Source of the DNA: Breznakibacter xylanolyticus
Lineage (GTDB): Bacteria; Bacteroidota; Bacteroidia; Bacteroidales; Marinilabiliaceae
DNA: 64,000 bases
Direction: 5' to 3'
NCBI RefSeq assembly: GCF_003254275.1
Contig: NZ_QKZK01000013.1
Span: 24,972 to 88,971, forward strand
Part shown: positions 43,069-51,558 of the stretch, one piece after another
Layout: every line of letters begins with the position of its first letter
Position numbering within the stretch: the stretch's first letter is position 1
Notes under the pieces: model-generated
Told to the model about the DNA's origin: nothing
What the model saw: only the letters and a program-made list of their open reading frames with translations
The model's database searches: none
Translations under genes and position numbers: made by a program

Positions 43069-43381
43069 GAAGTGAGAATTATTATGGTGTCTCTTGATGC
43101 CATCAGATGATAGACTCCTGCATGCATGTTGGTGTGCGTGTTTGATTTTTCAAAAGTATCTGATTCTTTCTGACGATACAATCGCCATGATTGGGGATTT
43201 GCAATCCTCGTTGCAATTTTAAAGCGGCAGAACATCATGCAGTTCATGTCATCATAAAAACAACTCCCCGCCATTTCTGTTCAATGGCGGGGAGTGATCT
43301 ACAATTATTCAAAATCCAAAATCTATCTGTAGGGCAGTTGTTCGATGCTGGTGTACCGGCGCCTTTGGGGGCTTTTAACCA
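43069..43381. other. Intergenic region with minus-strand terminator
   Basis: This 313-bp gap holds the terminator of the CarboxypepD_reg gene (43251-43295) and the upstream region of the CDF gene. No coding frame is supported. Confidence 0.65.
43251..43295 (-). terminator. Terminator of the CarboxypepD_reg gene
   Basis: A perfect 13-bp stem (43263-43275 with 43283-43295), a 7-base loop and, on the minus strand, a following T run near 43256. Confidence 0.85.
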
Positions 43382-44680
43382 TTACTCTTTGGGGAGTTTG
43401 CGTTGAATTTTCTTAATGGCTGATTCGATCGATTGTTCCGGTTCGATGACGTTGTATTCGCCCCAAAAACTCTTGTCGGCAAAGCCCGATGCAGCATCCT
43501 GCATGATGACCTGCGTTTTGAGTCGGTCTGAGGGTTTGATGCTCTTTTCGTCGCTCATTTTCCAGTCGGTCACGGCCATCTCAATGGTGGTGGAGTAGTA
43601 GGTGTGGAACCATTTTTTCGTCCAGTCCACCTTAAAGTTGATTTGACCTCGTGAGTAACCGTAAAACCATTTCCCGTCTTTCTCGCGATAGTTTACCAGG
43701 TAAGTGGCTTCGGTGGGATAAACATCGGCACCCGCGGGTTTGCGTTTGATGAACATCTCCGACACCTCTTGTTTGTAGTCGGTATTCAGGCTAAAGGCAG
43801 CGCTGGTGATGGCCAAGCTCTCGCTGTCGATGTACAGTTTGCCGAAAAAGAGGGGCTCTTTGGCCGACGACTTTTGTTTGAAATCGAGAATGTAAATAAT
43901 GCGGTTGTCGATGCGGGTGATGTTATTCAAACTGAAGTCGTAATATGCAATCATGTCGTCGGTAAACACCAGGTAGGGATTCTTCATTACGTCCATGAGC
44001 AGGGTGGTGTAGGGGCCTCCCATGAGCTTGAAGGTGAGGGTGTCCAGCTTGCTGTAGTCGGCACTCTTACGCGATTTAAACAGGCGTACCATGTCGGGGC
44101 GTGAATTGGTGTATGGCTGTTTGAGCACTTCCACCACTGCTTCGGAGAGCGACACGTAGGTGCGACCTTTTTTGATGGTCTCGCGGTAAAAGGCGGTCAT
44201 CAGGGCGGGAGCATTCATGTAGTTGTCGTCGCGTTTGCTCATCACGGCACGAATGAGATAGTTGGGGTCTTTGGGGAAGACGTTGATTTCGGCCAATGAG
44301 ACGTTAATCATCTCCAGCCCGATTTTGTTTTTCGTTTCCTTGAGCTCACTCAATGGTAACGTTTGTGCCTTGTAGCCGATGAACGAGATCGCAACCGATT
44401 TGTCGGCCATCTCTTTGGGCACTTTCAGTAAAAACTCTCCGTCGGAGTTACACACGGTGGCAATGTTGGTGCCGGGAATGGTGAGGGTGGCAAAGGTCAG
44501 TGGATCATTGGATTGGCTGTCGACCACGCTGCCTGCGTATTGCACGTACGATACGGTGTCGGCCTGCGCACTCTTGCCTATTTTTTTGGTGGCCGATGCT
44601 GTTGCTGTAAAAAACATCATGGCGACGAATAGGAAAACCATACGTCCAATGTTGCTGTTGTGGTTATTTGTTGCTTTCAT
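43382..44680 (-). CDS. CarboxypepD_reg-like domain protein, secreted, unknown function
   Basis: This 432-residue protein has a signal peptide (MMFFTATASA) and a CarboxypepD_reg-like beta-sandwich (about 45-125: GSVVDSQSNDPLTFATLTIPGT, shortened here to VVDSQSNDPLTFATL, then SDGEFLLKVP and ISFIGYKAQ). About 300 residues follow with alternating strands such as LYIDSESLAITSAAFSL and YSRGQINFKVDW, which resembles the outer-membrane or periplasmic DUF5686-type tail but is shorter. It is probably a periplasmic or outer-membrane-associated protein. I do not recognise an enzyme. The start is the ATG at 44680; the frame from 44704 adds eight residues in front of a charged N-terminus. It is a single-gene transcript ending at a clear terminator. 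Confidence 0.75.
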   Translation of the reverse strand: MKATNNHNSNIGRMVFLFVAMMFFTATASATKKIGKSAQADTVSYVQYAGSVVDSQSNDPLTFATLTIPGTNIATVCNSDGEFLLKVPKEMADKSVAISFIGYKAQTLPLSELKETKNKIGLEMINVSLAEINVFPKDPNYLIRAVMSKRDDNYMNAPALMTAFYRETIKKGRTYVSLSEAVVEVLKQPYTNSRPDMVRLFKSRKSADYSKLDTLTFKLMGGPYTTLLMDVMKNPYLVFTDDMIAYYDFSLNNITRIDNRIIYILDFKQKSSAKEPLFFGKLYIDSESLAITSAAFSLNTDYKQEVSEMFIKRKPAGADVYPTEATYLVNYREKDGKWFYGYSRGQINFKVDWTKKWFHTYYSTTIEMAVTDWKMSDEKSIKPSDRLKTQVIMQDAASGFADKSFWGEYNVIEPEQSIESAIKKIQRKLPKE

Positions 44681-45172
44681 GGTTTTGTTATTTAACTCCC
44701 TCAATCCCCCGACGGAGGACTTTGGGTTTGTTTAGTTAATCATTTTGGAGATGAATTTGCTCTTTACTTTTTTCAACTTAATTCCACATGTTTGAATGTG
44801 GCTTTATAAAGCTTGGTTCATAGTATTTTGTGTGCTGTGCTTTGGGGCGGTGCCACATATCCGGATAAGCGGCTGCTCAAAAGCGGTTGTTTGATAGGAA
44901 GACATTTGTTCTTTAAAAAACCCCTATCGTCCTAAAATGTTTTAGGTAGCAAATGGATGAAAGTCTTATATTTGAAAATATTTACCAATCAATAATCCAT
45001 GTCGTTTTAGTTTAGATAAGGAAGATGTTAGACGACCAGACAAATGATGAGATGATGACAAATTTTTTTAGATCTGTTCTTTTCGTCTTTTTTATCTGTC
45101 TGAAATCCTCAACTCTTCTTTGTCTCTCTTCTGATTGAGATTTAAAAAAACGATGTCGATTTAAAAAACTTA
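44681..45172. other. 490-bp intergenic region upstream of mscL
   Basis: This gap holds an 18-base hairpin at 44783-44800, an inverted repeat CCTAAAA/TTTTAGG (44931-44946), a TATATTTG -7 element (44967-44974), and an AGAC-rich segment at 45014-45045 that matches one near 18721. If transcription starts after the -7 element, mscL has a leader of nearly 190 bases. Confidence 0.55.
44931..44974 (+). promoter_or_regulatory. Possible mscL promoter with adjacent palindrome
   Basis: TATATTTG at 44967-44974 is an exact -7 match. The 7-bp inverted repeat at 44931-44946 ends 20 bases before it, over the expected -33 region, so a bound factor could block or help RNA polymerase. Confidence 0.45.
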
Positions 45173-45610
45173 ATGATTATGAGTCTTTTAAAAGAATTCA
45201 AGAGTTTTGCCATGCGGGGTAATGTAACCGACATGGCCGTGGGTATCATCATTGGTGCCGCCTTTGGAAAAATTGTCACCTCGCTGGTGAATGATGTCAT
45301 TATGCCACCCCTGGGATTGCTTATTGGCAAGGTGAACTTCAGCGATTTGTTTGTAGCGCTCAATGGGGAGTCGTACGCGTCCATTGCGGCAGCCCGCGAG
45401 GCCGGTGCCCCGGTGTTGGCCTATGGTAATTTTATTCAAACCACCTTCGATTTCATCATTGTGGCCTTTGCTATTTTTATGATCATTAAGGGCATGAATA
45501 AGATGAAAAAAGCAGAGGAAGCTGCACCTGCTCCTGCGCCCGCACCTCCTGCTCCGTCTAAAGAGGAATTGCTGCTGGCTGAGATTCGCGACATTCTTAA
45601 AAACAAATGA
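45173..45610 (+). CDS. mscL: Large-conductance mechanosensitive channel MscL
   Basis: MscL is a homopentameric inner-membrane pore that opens under turgor stress. The 145-residue protein starts with the amphipathic helix [14 protein letters not shown], then TM1 (about 20-45, [20 protein letters not shown], with the glycine-rich constriction), a periplasmic loop, TM2 (about 82-105, [18 protein letters not shown]) and a cytoplasmic C-terminal helix with a Pro/Ala-rich linker ([17 protein letters not shown]). The alanine-proline linker is longer than in E. coli. Two starts are possible, ATG at 45173 or 45179; the latter matches the family better but neither has a clear ribosome site. It is a single gene followed by a repeat and a terminator. 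Confidence 0.96.
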   Translation: MIMSLLKEFKSFAMRGNVTDMAVGIIIGAAFGKIVTSLVNDVIMPPLGLLIGKVNFSDLFVALNGESYASIAAAREAGAPVLAYGNFIQTTFDFIIVAFAIFMIIKGMNKMKKAEEAAPAPAPAPPAPSKEELLLAEIRDILKNK

Positions 45611-45626
45611 TACATCTCCATTGATG

Positions 45627-45722
45627 CTACTATATAACTCTTTTAAGTTATCTGCTTTGTTATTTAAACACAATGCGTTAAAATTAACTCAGCGCCTTTG
45701 CGCCTCAGCGTTTATTTTGACT
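45627..45722. repeat. Dispersed two-module repeat, copy B
   Basis: The most complete copy with both modules: TATATAACTCTTTTAAGTTA then TTATTTAAACACAATGCG, and after a short spacer AACTCAGCGCCTTTGCGCC with a TCAGCGTTTATTTTGACT end. It agrees with copies A and E over both modules. Confidence 0.7.
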
Positions 45723-45787
45723 CTGTGTAACCACTGTAAACGATGGGATCACAGAGATTCTGGAGTATGTTTGGCGAAGCAAATTTT

Positions 45788-45817
45788 ACGAGGCGGGAAT
45801 CTTTCCGCCTCGTTTTG
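45788..45817 (+). terminator. Terminator downstream of mscL
   Basis: A 9-bp stem (45788-45796 with 45805-45813), an 8-base loop and a TTTT tail. It lies beyond the repeat, 180 bases after the mscL stop. Confidence 0.75.
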
Positions 45818-45898
45818 TTTCTGCGATGGGAGTTTTCACCTAAATGTAACGTCATTGAGTTTTATCCGTTACAATGTATCATTGGCAGATGCTCTTTG

Positions 45899-45906
45899 TA
45901 TATTTG
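45899..45906 (+). promoter_or_regulatory. -7 element of the acyl ligase fusion gene
   Basis: TATATTTG matches the consensus exactly. It lies 24 bases before the ATG at 45931, and GAAGAGGAG at 45914-45922 gives a plausible ribosome site between them, supporting that start. Confidence 0.6.
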
Positions 45907-45930
45907 CCGCTCAAGAAGAGGAGATTTGTG

Positions 45931-48414
45931 ATGCAGGATTTGATTCTTTCAGCAACCGAGAAAACGGCCATCATTCATGGCAACCTTCATGTTTCATATT
46001 CGCAGGTACATGCCAATATCCGTCATACGGCGCAGCGTTTTTCGCTTCAGCCCGGTGAGCGGGTGGTGGTGATTGGCGAAAACCGCCCCGCATGGGCTTA
46101 TGCTTTTTATTCCGTGTGGATGCACCGTGGCATTGCCGTGCCGGTCGATTATCAGTCATCGGCGCACGATGTGGTGCATGTGCTCACTGATTGTCGTCCG
46201 TCGCTGATATTTGCGTCGGATCAATCCATTGCTTTGGTCCATGAAGCCTTGGCGCTGTCAGGGGGGACAATTCCTGTGTTGATGATGGATGACATGGCAG
46301 ATGCTCAGTCTGCTCCTTCTGAATGGATTGACCTGCGCCCCGATCTTAACCAAACAGCGGTGCTCATCTATACCTCCGGTACCACCGGCAGTCCCAAAGG
46401 GGTGATGCTGTCGTACCGAAATATATTTACCAATCTGCGCGCGGTGGTCGACGAAATTCCCATCCTCACCCGTGAGCAAACCATCCTGATGCTGTTGCCG
46501 CTCCATCACATCTTTCCGCTGTTGGGCACGCTTATCGCATCGTTTTATTCGGGAGCCACCATTGCCATTGCCCCGTCGATGGTGAGCGACGACATCATTG
46601 CCACTCTGCAACGCTGCAAAGTCACCGTCATCATTGGGGTGCCTCGTCTGTATGCTGCCATCCGCAAAGGGGTGATGGACAAAGTCAATCAAAGTGCCAT
46701 GGCGCGTTTGTTGTTTAGGCTGGCTCGGCGCATCAACCAACCTCGTTTTTCAAAAGTTGTCTTTGGTGCCGTGCATCGTAAATTTGGCGGCCATTTGCAT
46801 TTTTTGGTAAGTGGTGGCGCTGCGTTACCTGCCGATGTGGCCGGCGATTTCCGCACGCTGGGCTTCGACTTGCTCGAGGGGTATGGCATGACCGAAGCTG
46901 CGCCCATGATTACATTTACTCGTCCCCGGCAGTTGGTTCCGGGGTCGCCCGGGCAGGTGGTGCCTTTTGCTCAGGTGGAGATTCGAAATGGGGAAATTGC
47001 TGTGAAAGGCCCCAATGTGATGCAGGGCTATTGGAACCGCCCTGACGAAACTCAACAAGTGCTGCGCGATGGCTGGCTTTACACCGGCGATCTGGGTTTT
47101 GTTGATGAGCGTAACTATTTGTTTGTGACCGGTCGCAAGAAGGAGATCATTGTGCTCTCCAATGGAAAAAACATCAACCCTGCTGTCATCGAGGATCAAC
47201 TGATGGCCGCAATGCCGGGCATCAAAGAGGTGGGTGTGTTTCAGCATGCCGATGCCCTGCATGCCGTGGTGGTGCCCGATGCGGCTCCTCTGCCCCAAGG
47301 CTTGGAGGATGTGCATGCTTATTTGAAAGAACATCTGTTTAAACCCTACAACCTGCAGGTGCCTCCTTACAGGCGGGTGCTCAATTTTACCCTGATTGAT
47401 GGCGAATTGCCCAAAACAAAGCTGGGGAAGGTCAAGCGTTTTGAGTTGCCCGAGCTGATGGTGAAACTAATTGTTGATGAAATCACCGAGCAGCAGCCCT
47501 CGCAAATGAGTGCCGAGTGCCAGCTCATTACTAAATATTTGGCCGACGAGAAACAGTGCGTGGTGCGTCCTTCGCATCACATCGAAATGGATTTGGGGCT
47601 CGATTCGCTCGATAAAATTGGCCTTCAGGTGTTCATCGACAATACTTTTGGCGTGGCTCTTCAGCCCGAAGAGCTGGTGCGCTTTGCTTCCATCGATGAG
47701 TTGAGCCGCTATGTGGCCGAAAACCGCAGTCGCATGAAGGCCGAAAAGGTCGACTGGCCCTCCATCATTCGCGAAAAGGTGCATCTGTCGATGCCCAAAA
47801 CCTGGGTGACGGCGCATCTGTTTACCAAACTATCCAAGTTTTTCTTTTCGGTTTATTTTCAATACCGCAGCAAGGGACAGGAGCATCTGCCCGAAGGGGC
47901 TTGCATCATTGCCCCCAATCACCAGAGTTTTTTCGATGGCTTATTTGTAACCTCCAACCTGGGCATTCGGCAGGTGGGACAGACCTATTTTTATGCCAAG
48001 GAGAAGCACGTGAAAGGACGTTTGTTGAAGTTTTTTGCCAACCGCAACAATATCATTGTCATGGATTTGAATAAGGATCTAAAAGAGTCTATCCAAAAGA
48101 TGGCCGAAGTGTTGCGCCGAAAAAAGAAACTGGTGATTTTTCCCGAGGGCACACGTTCAGTCAACGGCAGCCTGGGCGACTTTAAAAAGACCTTTGCCAT
48201 ACTGAGCCGCGAACTCAACATTCCCATTGTGCCGGTGCTCATTAATGGTGCTGTGGATGCTTTGCCTAAGGGAAGTCATTTTCCTCGGCCATTCAAGAAA
48301 ATTACCATCGAGTATTTGCAACCCGTTTATCCCGACAATCACACTTACGATTCGCTGGCCGAGCTGGTGCAGGAACGCATTCGTCAACAGATGAATCGCG
48401 CCAATCGTGCCTGA
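45931..48414 (+). CDS. AMP-dependent acyl ligase / acyl carrier / PlsC acyltransferase fusion
   Basis: This 827-residue protein has three modules. An AMP-forming acyl ligase (1 to about 520) shows the P-loop IYTSGTTGSPKG, GYGMTEAAPM, YTGDLGFVDE, VTGRKKEIIVLSNGKN and catalytic Lys in LPKTKLGKVKRF. A carrier domain (about 525-600) has the phosphopantetheine Ser in DLGLDSLDKIGL. A lysophospholipid-type acyltransferase follows, with NHQSFFD and FPEGTRSVNG. It probably activates a fatty acid, holds it on the built-in carrier, and transfers it to a lysolipid. E. coli Aas has the opposite module order and lacks an internal carrier. The start is the ATG at 45931 behind AAGAGGAG; longer frames run through the promoter. 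Substrate is not known. Confidence 0.9.
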   Translation: MQDLILSATEKTAIIHGNLHVSYSQVHANIRHTAQRFSLQPGERVVVIGENRPAWAYAFYSVWMHRGIAVPVDYQSSAHDVVHVLTDCRPSLIFASDQSIALVHEALALSGGTIPVLMMDDMADAQSAPSEWIDLRPDLNQTAVLIYTSGTTGSPKGVMLSYRNIFTNLRAVVDEIPILTREQTILMLLPLHHIFPLLGTLIASFYSGATIAIAPSMVSDDIIATLQRCKVTVIIGVPRLYAAIRKGVMDKVNQSAMARLLFRLARRINQPRFSKVVFGAVHRKFGGHLHFLVSGGAALPADVAGDFRTLGFDLLEGYGMTEAAPMITFTRPRQLVPGSPGQVVPFAQVEIRNGEIAVKGPNVMQGYWNRPDETQQVLRDGWLYTGDLGFVDERNYLFVTGRKKEIIVLSNGKNINPAVIEDQLMAAMPGIKEVGVFQHADALHAVVVPDAAPLPQGLEDVHAYLKEHLFKPYNLQVPPYRRVLNFTLIDGELPKTKLGKVKRFELPELMVKLIVDEITEQQPSQMSAECQLITKYLADEKQCVVRPSHHIEMDLGLDSLDKIGLQVFIDNTFGVALQPEELVRFASIDELSRYVAENRSRMKAEKVDWPSIIREKVHLSMPKTWVTAHLFTKLSKFFFSVYFQYRSKGQEHLPEGACIIAPNHQSFFDGLFVTSNLGIRQVGQTYFYAKEKHVKGRLLKFFANRNNIIVMDLNKDLKESIQKMAEVLRRKKKLVIFPEGTRSVNGSLGDFKKTFAILSRELNIPIVPVLINGAVDALPKGSHFPRPFKKITIEYLQPVYPDNHTYDSLAELVQERIRQQMNRANRA

Positions 48415-48459
48415 GCTGATGATTGTGGGTTATACCGGTTCTTTAAGCGCATTTCAATA

Positions 48460-48504
48460 AAGTCGGCAAATCATCACCCTAAGGTGCTGTTTGCCGACTT
48501 TTTT
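48460..48504 (+). terminator. Terminator of the acyl ligase fusion gene
   Basis: A perfect 11-bp stem (48460-48470 with 48490-48500) with a small inner stem and a T run. Confidence 0.88.
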
Positions 48505-48631
48505 ACTTCAATTTATCGCGATGGATGTTTGCAATGTTTCCGCAAATAGGCGGTAGATGAATCTGAGATTATACTTCTTTTGTGAGGTGTACACTTATCA
48601 CTCCTGTGCGATTGTTGCATTGCGAGGTTTA

Positions 48632-50374
48632 TCAAGCTTCAGTTTCATTCATCTTAAAGTATCCCACCTGTTGATTGAGTGAGCCTGCCATTTCTTTGAG
48701 TTCCTCCGATTCGTCGGAGAGGTTTTGCGATGTGATGGCGCTTTGTTGGCTCAGTTGATTGAGGTTGGCAATGGCGTCGTTAATCTGTCGGGCACCGGTG
48801 GTTAGTTCCCTGTTGGCGGCGGCCACTTCTTCCATCATTTCTTTTGAGCGTTGTATGTCGGGGATGAGCAGGTTGAGCTGCTGTGCCGACTCGTTGGTCA
48901 CCGACACGCTGTGTTGCGATAGTGAGCTGATTTCGGCGGCGGCCATGCGACTGCGTTCGGCTAGTTTTTTCACTTCGCCGGCCACCACGGCAAAGCCGCG
49001 TCCGGCTTCGCCGGCACGGGCTGCCTCTACGGCTGCGTTGAGCGAAAGCAGGTTGGTTTGCAGGGCAATGTCGTTGATGATGCTGATTTTGCCAATGATT
49101 TTTTCAATGGCCTCTACGCTTTGGCGTGAGGTTTCCATCACGCGTTGAATCTCTTCGGCCGAGCGGCGCGATACTTCTTGCACGTTCACTGCGTTGGCAC
49201 TGTTTTGCTCAATGTTGGACAGCATCTCCTCCATGGATGTTGAGATCTCTTCGAGCGACGAGGCTTGATGCGACGCCGAGTTGGCAATGTTGGTGGAAAC
49301 GACCTCCAATTTGTCTGAGCTCTGGAATATGGCATTCACGCTGTTGCGCAGATGTAGTATGGTTTCTTTCAGTTTGTGGGTCATTTGTGTTTGAGCGTTG
49401 GCCAGGCTCAGGAATTCATCACCCCGCTTCATGATGTGATCTTCAAATTGTACCTCGAGGTTGCCGTTGCTCACCTCCTCCATGGCTTTCAGGTTCGCCT
49501 TCATTCCCTTGCGAATGTCGCGAATGTAGTAGTATGAGAATAGGATGGCCAGCACAAACAGGCCAATGATGAGGTAGTTGAACCACAGGTTGATGCGATC
49601 GCGCGTTTGGTTGATGGTGTTGTGAACCACGCGTTTCATTTCGGATGGGTAGTTGCGGGCGTTGTTCCATTTCTCCTGCACGGCGTACATGTTGCTGGTG
49701 AGTTGATCGTCAATTTCGCGCCAACGGTAGTATTGATCACTCAAATCCCAAAACTGTTTTTGATCTTCCCAATACACCTGATGTATTCCGTCTCTAAAGT
49801 GATTCATGGCCTTGTCAAGGCGTTGGTACGAATCGCCATGTTTGTTGGTCTGTAGGATGTAGGCCATGGTCACCACTTCCGACAGGCGGTTCTTCATGTC
49901 TCGGCTCACCTTGGGGTTGTCCATGATGGCGATGATGCTGTTTTGAAATTGCGTGCGGTAATGGTTGGCGGCGATCACGCTGCCAATGAGTCGGCTTCCC
50001 TGACGATCGAAGTTGATTTGGTTGTCAAAGGCCATTTGGTGATCAAACACATAGGCTTTGTTGGTGGTGCTTTTTTTGAGTTCCTTCAAACAGTGATAGC
50101 CAAACATGTTTTGAAACTCAAATTCCTGATGATACCAACGGTTTGGTTGGTCGGAGGTGATGCCCGTGACCATAAAACTGAGTTCACCAATGTGGGCATT
50201 GGTGATAAAGCTCTCGTAATAATTCATGGTGGCCATGGTTTCCACTTCGCTGGAGAGCCCGTTCAGGGTGTTACGGCTCACCATTACCACGGCCAGCGCC
50301 ATCATTAGAAAAAACGATAGAACTAGGATGGATTTGGTGGCCAGGGTGAATTTGATGCGGATATATTTGCGCAT
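48632..50374 (-). CDS. Methyl-accepting chemotaxis protein
   Basis: This 580-residue receptor has TM1 (about 12-33), a periplasmic helical domain of about 230 residues without a recognised ligand motif, TM2 (about 265-287), a HAMP domain (to about 340) and a long signalling coiled coil. The hairpin tip is conserved: [20 protein letters not shown], then [20 protein letters not shown]. Receptors of this kind bind CheW/CheA, yet no che gene is present in the window and flagella are unusual in Bacteroidota; a link to gliding or another output is possible. The gene sits 43 bp behind a lipoprotein gene on the same strand, suggesting that the lipoprotein is a ligand-binding or accessory partner (inference). 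Confidence 0.95.
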   Translation of the reverse strand: MRKYIRIKFTLATKSILVLSFFLMMALAVVMVSRNTLNGLSSEVETMATMNYYESFITNAHIGELSFMVTGITSDQPNRWYHQEFEFQNMFGYHCLKELKKSTTNKAYVFDHQMAFDNQINFDRQGSRLIGSVIAANHYRTQFQNSIIAIMDNPKVSRDMKNRLSEVVTMAYILQTNKHGDSYQRLDKAMNHFRDGIHQVYWEDQKQFWDLSDQYYRWREIDDQLTSNMYAVQEKWNNARNYPSEMKRVVHNTINQTRDRINLWFNYLIIGLFVLAILFSYYYIRDIRKGMKANLKAMEEVSNGNLEVQFEDHIMKRGDEFLSLANAQTQMTHKLKETILHLRNSVNAIFQSSDKLEVVSTNIANSASHQASSLEEISTSMEEMLSNIEQNSANAVNVQEVSRRSAEEIQRVMETSRQSVEAIEKIIGKISIINDIALQTNLLSLNAAVEAARAGEAGRGFAVVAGEVKKLAERSRMAAAEISSLSQHSVSVTNESAQQLNLLIPDIQRSKEMMEEVAAANRELTTGARQINDAIANLNQLSQQSAITSQNLSDESEELKEMAGSLNQQVGYFKMNETEA

Positions 50375-50417
50375 GATGTTGTTCGTTTGTTTTTGATATA
50401 TGAAGGCTTAGGGGCGC

Positions 50418-50999
50418 TTATAGCACTGAAATGAGAATCTTCTCAAAGTGAAAAAACTCCACTTCGGGGCGAATTTCAAATTCATAGCTGCCACTCTGAT
50501 ATACGGCCATGTTCGACGACATAAAGATGTCCTTGTCTTTGTCGATGAATTCGAACCGTAACATTGTCAGTGGTTTGTCGTGTTTTACGCCACATTCAAA
50601 GCGGATGATGTACGACAGGCGTGTGGCGGTGTTCCATGGAAACTGATATTTGGCCAATACCACTTTGTCGATGGATACCAGATCGGCATTGGTTTGTTCG
50701 TAAGGCAGGGCGATGCTCCCGAGAGGGTATTTGGCCTCCATTTCTTTGATGATGGCGGCATGGTGTTGAGCAATGTCCGCCAGAATTTTTTCTTTGGCTG
50801 CTTCATCGTTTTTGCCAACGGCGGTGGTGTACAGGCTGTTTTGTTGGTCAAGCTGGTGTTGAACGGTGGTAAGGTGGTTGCTGTGGTTCAGAAACTCGCC
50901 CAGTGGCCCGGTGGCCTTCTCGTATCCTCCTTGTGTTTGTTGGCACGACGACCATGTGATGAGGCATCCCGCCAGTATGGACAATAATTTGATATTCAT
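50418..50999 (-). CDS. Hypothetical lipoprotein co-transcribed with the chemoreceptor
   Basis: This 193-residue protein has a signal with lipobox ITWSSC near residue 19, then a helical segment (about 25-90, LTTVQHQLDQQNSLY and AAKEKILADIAQHHAAIIKEME) and a beta-rich half with LAKYQFPWNTATRLSYIIRF. I do not recognise the family. Its position directly upstream of the chemoreceptor, sharing one promoter, suggests that it works with the receptor's periplasmic domain. The start is the ATG at 50999, about 40 bases after a clear promoter. Nothing in the sequence indicates catalysis. Confidence 0.7.
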   Translation of the reverse strand: MNIKLLSILAGCLITWSSCQQTQGGYEKATGPLGEFLNHSNHLTTVQHQLDQQNSLYTTAVGKNDEAAKEKILADIAQHHAAIIKEMEAKYPLGSIALPYEQTNADLVSIDKVVLAKYQFPWNTATRLSYIIRFECGVKHDKPLTMLRFEFIDKDKDIFMSSNMAVYQSGSYEFEIRPEVEFFHFEKILISVL

Positions 51000-51045
51000 G
51001 TGTGCTCTGTTTGTTTTTTTTATCGACGTTGGTTATACTTGATAA

Positions 51046-51077
51046 CAAATTTAGGGTTACAAAGAGGCGTTGGTCAA
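51046..51077 (-). promoter_or_regulatory. Promoter of the lipoprotein-chemoreceptor operon
   Basis: Read on the minus strand, TTG (51077-51075), 21 bases, then TAAATTTG (51053-51046), a full consensus match. The ATG at 50999 lies about 40 bases past the expected start site. Confidence 0.6.
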
Positions 51078-51484
51078 TTTGTTTTTTTGCAAGATGAATA
51101 TGGGGGTGGTAAGGAAGGGGCGTCTCGGCATGTGTGTGAATACCTCATGTCGTGATTTGATGGACGCTTGTTTTTCACGCTATACCCGAATGTTGTGATG
51201 ACGCACATGAAATGAAATCCTTGATAATGAATGAATCGACGAATTCTTTGCTGCGCAAAGCGACTTCATCGATTAACAATTATTAGTCGAATTGAAAAGC
51301 AATTCGTGGAATTCGTGTAGTTTGTGGGAAAATCCTTTTAACTCATCACAATATAGGGGAATAGCAATTTGGTTTTTAGATTTGCAAAAATACCTGATTC
51401 TTTTGTATGAATTATTGACAGGAGCTTAATGTTTTGTAAAAAGTATTGATCGCCTCCGAGAGTTAGGCGTGACGACTCATCTCC

Positions 51485-51522
51485 TAAAAAAAAGAGGGAG
51501 TAACCGCGTATGGCACCCCCTC
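51485..51522 (-). terminator. Terminator of trpB
   Basis: On the minus strand, GAGGGGGT (51522-51515) pairs with ACTCCCTC (51501-51494) with one G-U pair and then runs into seven or more T residues. Confidence 0.75.
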
Positions 51523-51558
51523 ATCATTCTCATTAACAATAAAAACCTCAAATCTTAA

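Larger units (their letters stand above)
45611..45930. other. Intergenic region between mscL and the acyl ligase fusion
   Basis: The 320 bases hold copy B of the dispersed repeat (45627-45722), the terminator at 45788-45817 and the -7 promoter element at 45899-45906. No coding frame is supported. Confidence 0.7.
51000..51558. other. 560-bp intergenic region upstream of the lipoprotein-receptor pair
   Basis: It contains the promoter at 51046-51077, a hairpin CTTTGC/GCAAAG (51246-51260), a 7-bp inverted repeat CGAATTG/CAATTCG (51288-51306) followed by repeated AATTCGTG words, and the trpB terminator (51485-51522). The AATTCGTG segment resembles short dispersed repeats I recall from other Bacteroidota. 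No coding frame is supported. Confidence 0.6.
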
